This document shows positions 55,253 through 64,000 of a stretch of 64,000 nt of DNA, in pieces. How positions within the stretch are numbered: position 1 is the stretch's first letter; every line of letters begins with the position of its first letter. Source of the DNA: Pimelobacter simplex (lineage in GTDB: Bacteria; Actinomycetota; Actinomycetes; Propionibacteriales; Nocardioidaceae); NCBI GenBank assembly GCA_016803235.1, contig JADCLI010000001.1:186001-250000 (forward strand), given 5' to 3'. Below the pieces are notes generated by a model, which was not told the origin of the DNA, did no database searches, and saw only the letters and a program-made list of their open reading frames with translations. Position numbers and translations under genes: made by a program.

Positions 55253-56404
55253 ATGAACCTCGCAGACGAGCTCCACGAGCGCGCCACCACCCGCACCGGA
55301 CTGACCGACTTCGGCGACGACGAGTACGTCGAAGGGCTGCACGCCCTCCTCGACGGCTACGAGTACGAGGCCGGCCTGACCGAGAAGGGCCGCGCGAAGG
55401 TCGAGGGCGCGCTGGCCAACGCGCTCGCCGGACGGCTGCGCACCGAGTCCGCCTGGCGCGAGCACCCGGCCCACGCCGAGACCCCGGTGACCCGGCCGAT
55501 CTTCGTGACCGGCCTCCCCCGTTCCGGCACCACGGCGCTGCACCGCCTGCTCTGCGCCGACCCGCGCCACCAGGGCCTCCAGCTCTGGCTGGCCGCCGCG
55601 CCGCAGCCGCGGCCCCTGCGCGACCACTGGGCGTCGAACCCCGACTTCCAGGCGATGCAGGCCCAGATCGACCGCCGCAACGCCGCCGTGCCGGGGCTGA
55701 AGGGCATGCACTTCATGGCACCCGAGGTCGTCGAGGAGTGCTGGTGGCTGGAGCACCAGTCGATGCGCTCGCTCGCGTTCCCGAGCGTCGCCCACCTGCC
55801 GTCGTACGCCGCGTGGCTGGGCGAGCAGGACCTGAGCGGCACCTATCGCCGGCACCGCCGGATCCTCCAGCTGATCGGCATGACCAGCCCCGAGAAGCGC
55901 TGGGTCCTCAAGAACCCCGGCCACCTGTTCTCGCTCGACGCGTTGATGACGGCCTACCCGGACGCGCTCGTGGTCCAGACCCACCGCGACCCGCGCACGG
56001 TCGTCGCGTCGGTCAGCAGCCTGACCTCGAAGACCTCGGCGGGGAGCTCGAGCGTCTTCCACGGCGCCACCGTCGGGCGCGACAGCCTCGACCTGTGGGG
56101 CGCCGCCGCCGACCGCTTCCTCGATGCCCGGGCGAAGCACGACCCCGCCCAGTTCGCCGACGTGCGCTACGAGGAGTTCATCGCCGACCCGGTCGGCACC
56201 GTCGAGCGCGTGTACGACGCCTTCCGGCTGCCCTTCGACGACGAGACGCGGGCCGCGGTGGCGGCCGCCGACGACGTCAGCCGGCGCGGCGAGCGCCGCC
56301 CCGACCACGCCTACTCGCTCGAGGAGTTCGGCCTGAGCGCCGGCGAGGTCACCGAGCGCTTCGGTCGCTACCTGGCGGCCTTCCCGGAGCTGGCCCTCAG
56401 CTGA
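55253..56404 (+). CDS. sulfotransferase-family protein
   Basis: A 383-residue protein. The PAPS 5'-phosphosulfate loop PRSGTT is at residues 89-94 (RPIFVTGLPRSGTTALHRLL), with a 3'-phosphate-type helix later (VVQTHRDPRTVVASVSSL). The family name is from fold; many actinobacterial members use an unknown acceptor or are not proven sulfotransferases. An N-terminal extension of 80 residues precedes the loop. It starts 11 bp after the SDR stop and is the last gene of the three-gene unit. Confidence 0.82.
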   Translation: MNLADELHERATTRTGLTDFGDDEYVEGLHALLDGYEYEAGLTEKGRAKVEGALANALAGRLRTESAWREHPAHAETPVTRPIFVTGLPRSGTTALHRLLCADPRHQGLQLWLAAAPQPRPLRDHWASNPDFQAMQAQIDRRNAAVPGLKGMHFMAPEVVEECWWLEHQSMRSLAFPSVAHLPSYAAWLGEQDLSGTYRRHRRILQLIGMTSPEKRWVLKNPGHLFSLDALMTAYPDALVVQTHRDPRTVVASVSSLTSKTSAGSSSVFHGATVGRDSLDLWGAAADRFLDARAKHDPAQFADVRYEEFIADPVGTVERVYDAFRLPFDDETRAAVAAADDVSRRGERRPDHAYSLEEFGLSAGEVTERFGRYLAAFPELALS

Positions 56405-56873
56405 TGGAGAGCCCGGTGGCCGGCGTGGGGAGCACCCGGAAGCCGGGCAGGTCGGCGATCGACACCGACGTCTCGCAGAAGCGCCGGTAGGAGATCTCCG
56501 CGATCAGCCAGCCCCGCTCGGGGTCGCGGCGGTAGCGGTCGGTCGAGAGGGACGCGCCCTCGACGACGTACCCGACGTCGGTGCACACCGTCCGGTCCGA
56601 CACCGTCCAGGTGCCGGTCGCCTCGTCACCGTCGATCTCGATGCTCGGGTTCCCGACCTGGTGCACGGTGATCCGCTCGTCGGTGAGCCGGCCGCGCAGT
56701 TCGGCGACCAGCGCGTCGGCGCCGTCGGTGACCAGGTCGGGGCGGTACCGCGCGACCATCTCGGGGGCCAGGGTCGCGGCGAGGGTGTCCCAGTCGCGGA
56801 GGTCGACGCTGCGCATGTAGCGGTGCCGCAGCTCCATGATCGCCCACCGGTCGGCGGACTGCGGGTCGTGCAT
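56397..56873 (-). CDS. SnoaL/NTF2-like protein
   Basis: A 158-residue NTF2-fold protein: MELRHRYMRSVDLRDWDTLAATLAPEMVARY in parts, then VHQVGNPSIEIDGDEATGTWTVSD in parts and EGASLSTDRYRRDPERGWLIAEISYRRFCET in parts. It resembles SnoaL_4-type isomerase or dehydratase folds. The ATG at 56873 (GGAG upstream) is preferred over a GTG six codons earlier. The 3' end overlaps the sulfotransferase stop by 8 bp in convergent arrangement. Confidence 0.78.
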   Translation of the reverse strand: MHDPQSADRWAIMELRHRYMRSVDLRDWDTLAATLAPEMVARYRPDLVTDGADALVAELRGRLTDERITVHQVGNPSIEIDGDEATGTWTVSDRTVCTDVGYVVEGASLSTDRYRRDPERGWLIAEISYRRFCETSVSIADLPGFRVLPTPATGLSIS

Positions 56874-57036
56874 CGGGACTCCTCGGCTCACTCAGGGGAT
56901 CGGAGGAGCGAGCCTGTCGCAGCGCGCGCCACGGACGTGACGACCTCCCGACCAGCGGGATCGCCAGAAGTGGCGATGCGTGGCCGGCCAGGTCCGAGGA
57001 GAGTGGGGCGCTGGGGAGGACCCCGGAGGAGGAGCC

Positions 57037-57450
57037 ATGGACCGAACCGTCACCCGCATCGCCGCCGTCGGAGCAGCAGCGGCCGCCACCTGCCTCGTCG
57101 CTCCCGCACCCGCGCACGCCACGGTGCACGAGATCATCGCCCAGTGGTGCGCCGGCCACGGCCCGCTGGACCCGCCGGGCATCAGCGGCGGCAGCAACGC
57201 CGACAACTTCGCCAAGCCCCTGTTCGCCAGCGGCTTCATCGGCGAGCCGGTGCCCTTCGACCCGCCGGGCGACCAGGCGGCCGGGATGCTGATCCCGTTC
57301 GACTTCGACGCGCCCAACTCCAAGACGGTCGGCACCGGCAACTACTTCGCCATCGACCAGTCGCCCGCCGGCCCGGTGTACATCGAGCAGATCGCACCGG
57401 ACCCGAGCTTCCCGGCATTCCGGCACTGCCCGCGCCTGACCACCGGTTAG
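57037..57450 (+). CDS. small secreted protein of unknown function
   Basis: A 137-residue protein with a signal peptide (TRIAAVGAAAAATCLVAPAP, then AHA) and a mature part rich in Gly and Pro: ATVHEIIAQWCAGHGPLDPPG, in part, FASGFIGEPVPFDPPG, then PFDFDAPNSKTVGTGNYF and FRHCPRL. One cysteine pair is possible. It does not match a family I recognise. GGAGGAGG gives a strong ribosome-binding site. It converges onto the FMN-binding protein gene with a 4 bp overlap. Confidence 0.72.
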   Translation: MDRTVTRIAAVGAAAAATCLVAPAPAHATVHEIIAQWCAGHGPLDPPGISGGSNADNFAKPLFASGFIGEPVPFDPPGDQAAGMLIPFDFDAPNSKTVGTGNYFAIDQSPAGPVYIEQIAPDPSFPAFRHCPRLTTG

Positions 57451-57914
57451 GGCGCGAGCCACTCCCCCGCCCGCAGGATCGTGCGCCCCGCGATCTCGTT
57501 CGACTCCCGCCACGCCTGCACCCGTTCCGCGCGCAGGACGAGGTAGACGTAGCCGGGCAGGCCGCGCGGGTCCCAGTCGGCCTGCGCGGCGTACGCCTCG
57601 CCCAGCTCGACGTCGTCGTCCACGCCGACCGCGCGCTCGAGGACGGCGTCGATCATGGCGACGTCGCGGGTCGGGCCGACGCCGAGGCGGGCGACGCCGG
57701 CCGCGAGGAGGTTCTGCGCCGTGATCGACCGCGACTCGACGGCGATCACGACCCGCTCCCCCACCCACGCCAAGGACACCGGCACCAGGTGGGGGACGCC
57801 GGCCGCGGACGCCGTCGCGACCCACACGTCGATCGCCGGTGTCGCCAGCAGGGCTCGCGTGTCGGCCTGCCGCGTGGCGCGGTCGCGGGCCGGTGGCGGG
57901 TCGAAGACGGTCAC
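57447..57914 (-). CDS. pyridoxamine 5'-phosphate oxidase-fold flavin-binding protein
   Basis: A 155-residue PPOX-fold protein: RALLATPAIDVWVATASAAGVPHLVPVSLAWVGERVVIAV in parts, then NLLAAGVARLGVGPTRDVAMID. It probably binds FMN or F420. It is the last gene of a tight minus-strand group, TetR, SDR, AraC, VOC and this one. The start is the ATG-equivalent at 57914, 15 bp after the VOC stop. Substrate unknown. Confidence 0.8.
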   Translation of the reverse strand: MTVFDPPPARDRATRQADTRALLATPAIDVWVATASAAGVPHLVPVSLAWVGERVVIAVESRSITAQNLLAAGVARLGVGPTRDVAMIDAVLERAVGVDDDVELGEAYAAQADWDPRGLPGYVYLVLRAERVQAWRESNEIAGRTILRAGEWLAP

Positions 57915-57929
57915 GGCAGCCCGATCGCC

Positions 57930-58340
57930 TCAGACCGCCTGGTTGATGCGGACGTGGTTGCCCGCCGGGTCGCGGAACGCGCAGTCGCGCACGCCGTAGG
58001 GCTGGTCGATCGGCTCCTGGATGACCTCGGCGCCGGTGGCCTGGATCCGGTCGAAGGTGCCGTCGAGGTCGGGGGTGCTGAGCACGAGGGTGGCGTAGGT
58101 GCCCTTCGCCATCATCTCGGCGATGACCCGCTTCTCGTCCTCGGTGATGCCGGGATCGGCCGCCGGCGGGCAGAGCACGACCGACGGGGCCGACTGGCCC
58201 TTGGGGGCGACGGTGATCCACCGCATCTCGCCGTACCCGACGTCGTTGAGGATCTCGAAGCCGAGCACGTCGCGGTAGAAGGCCAGCGACGCCTCGGGGT
58301 CGGTCTGCGGGAGGAAGCTGTGCTGAATGCTGATGTCCAT
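57930..58340 (-). CDS. VOC-family protein
   Basis: A 136-residue vicinal-oxygen-chelate protein: DISIQHSFLPQTDPEASLAF, then YRDVLGFEI, GYGEMRWITV, and a C-terminal DLDGTFDRIQATGAEVIQEP and VRDCAFRDPAGNHVRINQ. Ligand residues are His near the start (QHS) and Asn-His or Arg at the end, less clear than in glyoxalase I. The ATG at 58340 follows TAGCGT (58348-58353) by seven bases; the TAG of that box is also the AraC stop codon. A GTG three codons earlier is less likely. Confidence 0.8.
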   Translation of the reverse strand: MDISIQHSFLPQTDPEASLAFYRDVLGFEILNDVGYGEMRWITVAPKGQSAPSVVLCPPAADPGITEDEKRVIAEMMAKGTYATLVLSTPDLDGTFDRIQATGAEVIQEPIDQPYGVRDCAFRDPAGNHVRINQAV

Positions 58341-58350
58341 GTCGCTCACG

Positions 58351-61082
<2,732 letters not shown>

Positions 61083-61086
<4 letters not shown>

Positions 61087-61478
61087 CCGCACCGCCCCCG
61101 CCGCCGCCCGGATTCCTCCGCATCCACCTCCAGGGGAACCGGATGCTCTCCATGATCACCCCGAGCGTGCAGGTCAACGGCTACTCCGTCCCGGCGCGGT
61201 TCGGGCCCAACGTCGTCCCGATGCCGCCCGGCGTCCACACCGTGTCCGCCCACGCGCAGTGGATGTGGACCTACGGACAGGCGAGCCAGCAGGTGCAGGT
61301 CGCGCCCGGCCAGACCGTCGACGTGTACTACGCCGCACCCGTGTTGACCTTCATGCGAGGGGCGATGGGGTCGACGAAGCAGAAGGTCCCGGGGCTGGTG
61401 CCCTTCGTCCTCGTGATCGTCCTCCTGGTGCTGCTGCTCATCGGCGTCCCGGTCGTCGCGATCCTGGCCACGGCGTGA
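61083..61478 (+). CDS. small membrane protein with beta-rich N-terminus
   Basis: A 131-residue protein: a Pro-rich start (TAPPPPPPGF), a beta domain of about 85 residues (IHLQGNRMLSMITPSVQVNGY, in part, and GVHTVSAHAQWMWTYG) like PEGA-type carbohydrate- or envelope-associated domains, then a C-terminal membrane helix (LVPFVLVIVLLVLLLIGVPV). It is coupled on both sides: ATGA with the hydrolase and GTGA with the FAD oxidase. Function unknown. Confidence 0.7.
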
Positions 61479-63067
61479 CACCGGCGAGCGCGCGTTCCTG
61501 GTGGGGCTGGGGCACCGACGCAGCCCGGGTCGACGGTGCGGAGGCGGTCGCGCTCGTCGAGCGGGTAGCGCTGCTGCTGCCCGGGCACGACCTGACCGAC
61601 CACGCCCCGCCCGACCCGCGCTCGCTCGGCGTACCGGAGCCGCGGGTGGCGCCGCCGGCCGCGCTGGCGCCGCTGTGCTCCGCCGACGTCGTCGACCGGC
61701 TGGGCCACGCCCGCGGCAAGGCCTTCCGCGACGTGGTGCGCAACCTCCACGGCGCCGCCGCCCACGTCCCCGACCTGGTGGTGCGGCCCCGCACCGAGCA
61801 GGACGTCGTCGACGTCCTCGACTGGTGCACGGTGAGCGAGCTCCCCGTCGTTCCGTACGGCGGGGGCAGCTCGGTGGTCGGCGGCGTCGAGCCGCGCTTC
61901 GACGGGCCGGCCGTCACGCTGGACCTCGCCGCGCTCGACCGGGTCCTCGAGGTCGATCCGGTCAGCCGGGCCGCACGGATCCAGGCCGGCGCCCACGGCC
62001 CTGTGCTCGAGGACCAGCTGCGCCCGCACGACCTCACCCTGCGCCACTTCCCGCAGTCCTTCGAGTTCTCCACGCTGGGCGGCTGGCTCGCGACCCGCGC
62101 CGGGGGCCACTTCGCGACGCTGGCCACCCACATCGACGACCTCACCGAGTCGATCCGGGTCGTGTCCCCCACCGGCGTCGGCGAGTCCCGCCGGCTGCCC
62201 GGATCGGGCGCCGGGCCCTCTCCCGACCGGATGTTCCTCGGCTCGGAGGGTGCCCTCGGCGTGATCACCGAGGCCTGGATGCGCCTGCAGCGGCGCCCGC
62301 AGTGGCAGCGCACGGCGACCGTCGGCTTCACGTCGTACGACGCCGCGGTCACCGCGACCCGCGCCGTGGCCCAGGCCGGGCTGTACCCCGCCAACTGCCG
62401 CCTGCTGGACCCGGCCGAGGCGCTGATCAACGCTGGCACCACCGTCGCCGGCGGACTGCTCATCCTCGCCTTCGAGTCCGCGGACCACCCGGTCGGTCCC
62501 TGGCTGGACCGCGCGCTCGAGCTGGTCGGCGACCACGGCGGCGAGGTGCTGGCGACCCGTGACCGCGCGACAGGCGGCGACGGCGGGGCCGACGCCTCCC
62601 GGTCGTGGCGCTCCGCCTTCCTCCGCATGCCCTACCAGCGCGACGCGCTCGCGCGGCGCTCGATGGTCGTGGAGACCTTCGAGACCGCGTGCACGTGGGA
62701 CGCCTTCCCGGCCTTCCACGCCGCGGTGACCGCTGCGGCCCGGCGGGCGATCGACGAGGTCTGCGACGGCCGGGGGGTGGTGACCTGCCGGTTCACCCAC
62801 GTCTACCCGGACGGCCCGGCGCCGTACTACGGGATCTACGCCGGTGGCCGCTGGGGCAGCACCCTGACCCAGTGGGACGAGATCAAGGCCGCCGTGTCGT
62901 CCGCGATCGCCGACCACGGTGGCACGATCACCCACCACCACGCCGTCGGGCGCGACCACCGCCCCTGGTACGACGCCCAGCGGCCCGAGCCGTTCGGCGC
63001 GGCGCTGCGGGCGGCCAAGGCGGCGCTCGACCCCACCGGGATCCTCAACCCCGGCGTGTTGGTGTGA
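61475..63067 (+). CDS. FAD-linked oxidase, alkyldihydroxyacetonephosphate-synthase-like
   Basis: A 530-residue flavoprotein. FAD-binding part (PCMH fold): VPYGGGSSVVGGV, then HFPQSFEFSTLGGWLATRAGGHFAT, in parts, and FLGSEGALGVITEAWMRLQ. The C-terminal half has HHHAVGRDHRPWYD, matching the AGPS family HHH histidine motif. The N-terminal RLGHARGKAFRDVVRNLHG resembles bacterial AGPS homologues. Eukaryotic AGPS forms the ether bond of ether lipids; bacterial members may act on another lipid or acid. The last gene of the operon, coupled by a GTGA overlap. Confidence 0.82.
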   Translation: MTPASARSWWGWGTDAARVDGAEAVALVERVALLLPGHDLTDHAPPDPRSLGVPEPRVAPPAALAPLCSADVVDRLGHARGKAFRDVVRNLHGAAAHVPDLVVRPRTEQDVVDVLDWCTVSELPVVPYGGGSSVVGGVEPRFDGPAVTLDLAALDRVLEVDPVSRAARIQAGAHGPVLEDQLRPHDLTLRHFPQSFEFSTLGGWLATRAGGHFATLATHIDDLTESIRVVSPTGVGESRRLPGSGAGPSPDRMFLGSEGALGVITEAWMRLQRRPQWQRTATVGFTSYDAAVTATRAVAQAGLYPANCRLLDPAEALINAGTTVAGGLLILAFESADHPVGPWLDRALELVGDHGGEVLATRDRATGGDGGADASRSWRSAFLRMPYQRDALARRSMVVETFETACTWDAFPAFHAAVTAAARRAIDEVCDGRGVVTCRFTHVYPDGPAPYYGIYAGGRWGSTLTQWDEIKAAVSSAIADHGGTITHHHAVGRDHRPWYDAQRPEPFGAALRAAKAALDPTGILNPGVLV

Positions 63068-63109
63068 CCTGCGTCACCCTTGGGATGTGACGTGCGTCAT
63101 GCAAGGGTG
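63065..63109. promoter_or_regulatory. tandem TGAC-N4-GTCA palindromes within a larger inverted repeat
   Basis: TGACCTGCGTCA (63065-63076) and TGACGTGCGTCA (63088-63099) are near-identical, 23 bp apart, about two helical turns. CACCCTTG (63075-63082) and CAAGGGTG (63102-63109) also form a perfect 8 bp inverted repeat around the second. The site directly precedes a small membrane-protein gene and follows the FAD oxidase stop. It could be an operator (TGAC/GTCA-type) or a weak terminator hairpin. Confidence 0.5.
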
Positions 63110-63114
63110 AGCAC

Positions 63115-63270
63115 ATGAGTCTCCTCGCCGTCGTCGTCGTGCTGGCGCTCGTGCTGCTGCTCGTGCTCGCGATCGGCGCCCTGTTCGGCGTCGTGCTGGT
63201 GGCCGGGCGCTCCGGTCGCAAGGCGCAGACGGCGCAGGCCGCCGAGCCCCACCCTCAGTCGATCGCCTGA
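63115..63270 (+). CDS. 51-residue membrane protein
   Basis: MSLLAVVVVLALVLLLVLAI, then GALFGVVLVAG, RSGRKAQTAQAAEPHPQSIA. One long hydrophobic helix of about 28 residues is followed by a basic and then Ala/Gln-rich tail, so the N-terminus probably faces outside and the tail the cytoplasm. AAGGGTGAG gives a ribosome-binding site six bases before the ATG. Its stop overlaps the next convergent gene by 16 bp. It may be a small signalling or complex-associated peptide; no family recognised. The tandem palindrome upstream suggests regulated expression. Confidence 0.6.
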   Translation: MSLLAVVVVLALVLLLVLAIGALFGVVLVAGRSGRKAQTAQAAEPHPQSIA

Positions 63271-64000
63271 CCCAGCACCGCCCCGACGTGGGCGCGGACG
63301 TCGTCGTCGCCGCTGATCGTCACCCGGTCGTCGCCGACCCGGTGCCACAGCCAGGCATCGAGGTCGGCTGCCGTGCCGGAGACCACCAGGCCGGCGGGCA
63401 CGCCGGGGTCGTCGACCACGTGCTGGTCGGGCTCGCCGCTGCGCTCGACGCCGTCGGGAGTGGTCCCGGAGAAGGTGCCGAGCTGGACCCACACGGAGGT
63501 CGCGGTGTCGGTGGCGCGGAACTCGGCGTACTGCGGGCGCGGGGCGAACCGACCCCACGGCGGCAGGCCGCCGTACATGACCGCGAGGGCCTCGTCGATG
63601 CCGTCGGCGGCCAGTGCGGTCGGCAGCTCGGTGACCTGCCCGGCGGCGAGCTCCGCGTCGAGACGGTGGATCAGCGCCTCGTGGGCCTGGCGCCGGAACG
63701 TGAACCCGACGCGCTGGTCGCCCGGCACGGACCAGGACCACGCCGGGTCGGCCGGATCGGCCGCGTCGAGCGCGGCCACGAAGGCGGCATGGGTCGCGTC
63801 GAAGGCGGCGAGCACCTCGGCGTACGTCGCGGGCCGCTCGGGCTCGGCGTAGGTCTCCGGCGGTGCGGGCCGGTGGGTGACGACGTGCTCCCAGAAGTGC
63901 TGCACCTCGGTGAGGTGCCAGGCCAGGTCGGCTGCGTCCCAGTCGGGGCACGACGGGACCCGGACGTCGGGCGGGCAGGACGCGAGGACCTCCGCGAAGC
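63255..64000 (-). CDS. maleylpyruvate isomerase-family mycothiol-dependent enzyme (5' end outside window)
   Basis: The open frame enters at 64000 and ends at 63255. N-terminal part: SCPDWDAADLAWHLTEVQHFWEHV, in parts, is the MDMPI_N/DinB-like motif with HxxxxxH (His of WHLTEVQHF). A middle region ends with RRQAHEALIHRLDAE, the usual downstream His cluster that binds zinc. A C-terminal domain follows (VSGTAADLDAWLWHRVGDDRVTISGDD in parts). Related enzymes use mycothiol for detoxification or aromatic breakdown. Start codon not in the window. Confidence 0.85.
   Translation of the reverse strand, partial: FAEVLASCPPDVRVPSCPDWDAADLAWHLTEVQHFWEHVVTHRPAPPETYAEPERPATYAEVLAAFDATHAAFVAALDAADPADPAWSWSVPGDQRVGFTFRRQAHEALIHRLDAELAAGQVTELPTALAADGIDEALAVMYGGLPPWGRFAPRPQYAEFRATDTATSVWVQLGTFSGTTPDGVERSGEPDQHVVDDPGVPAGLVVSGTAADLDAWLWHRVGDDRVTISGDDDVRAHVGAVLGQAID

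Overview
This 64 kb window reads as chromosome from a high-GC actinobacterium of the Nocardioides/Nocardioidaceae type. The evidence is very GC-rich coding with many GTG starts and ATGA/GTGA overlaps, many start codons with a TANNNT -10 box only 6-8 nt upstream (leaderless transcripts), and the conserved actinobacterial block CDP-alcohol phosphatidyltransferase / DUF881 / small basic protein / DUF881 / gcvH / garA / ftsR / DUF151 / MerR / gcvP. F420-type luciferase-like, mycothiol-type (maleylpyruvate isomerase family) and HelR families, and the remnant of a DUF222-type HNH endonuclease gene, fit the same group. The genus is an inference; no rRNA or tRNA gene is present.

Layout. 1-7.9 kb: an accessory catabolic region of oxidoreductases, SDRs, an AurF-like diiron oxygenase with a PaaX-type regulator, a PaaI-type thioesterase, a cytochrome P450, and TetR/GntR regulators. 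7.9-11.2 kb: a metallohydrolase/DUF2786 protein, a CDP-glycerol glycerophosphotransferase-like wall-polymer enzyme and a divergent sugar O-acetyltransferase. 11.2-15.5 kb: acetoacetyl-CoA synthetase and two CNNM/CorC-type membrane proteins. 15.5-24.0 kb: the conserved core block, ending with gcvP behind a glycine riboswitch. 24-31.7 kb: a serine hydrolase, an acyl-CoA thioesterase, a secreted repeat protein, rmuC, fdhD and pepN.

31.7-42.6 kb: mixed accessory genes (SDR, a decayed HNH gene with a dispersed-type repeat, small monooxygenases, a cyclophilin lipoprotein, an LLM oxidoreductase, an acyl-CoA ligase with an NTF2-like partner and a TetR regulator, an AraC regulator, a TauE/SafE permease and an HD phosphohydrolase). 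42.6-44.0 kb is a lower-GC patch carrying a methyltransferase. 44.0-51.0 kb: a PhoX-like Tat protein, a protein made of two tandem copies of one domain, a frameshifted acetyltransferase, a GNAT protein, an ECF sigma factor with a membrane partner, and a subtilisin. 51.0-53.2 kb: helR, preceded by a near-perfect rifamycin-associated element. 53.3-60.2 kb: a DUF1214/SDR/sulfotransferase cluster and an opposing TetR-SDR-AraC-VOC-flavoprotein operon. 60.2-64 kb: a tight operon of BAAT-like hydrolase, membrane protein and FAD oxidase, then a small membrane protein and a mycothiol-type enzyme cut by the window edge.

The best-supported regulatory features are the glycine riboswitch, the rifamycin element before helR, a perfect 7-3-7 TetR-type palindrome at 60220, a shared ten-base element in the diiron-oxygenase and PaaX promoters, and several MerR-like inverted repeats around the gcv block. 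No CRISPR array, insertion sequence, prophage or RNA gene other than the riboswitch was seen.
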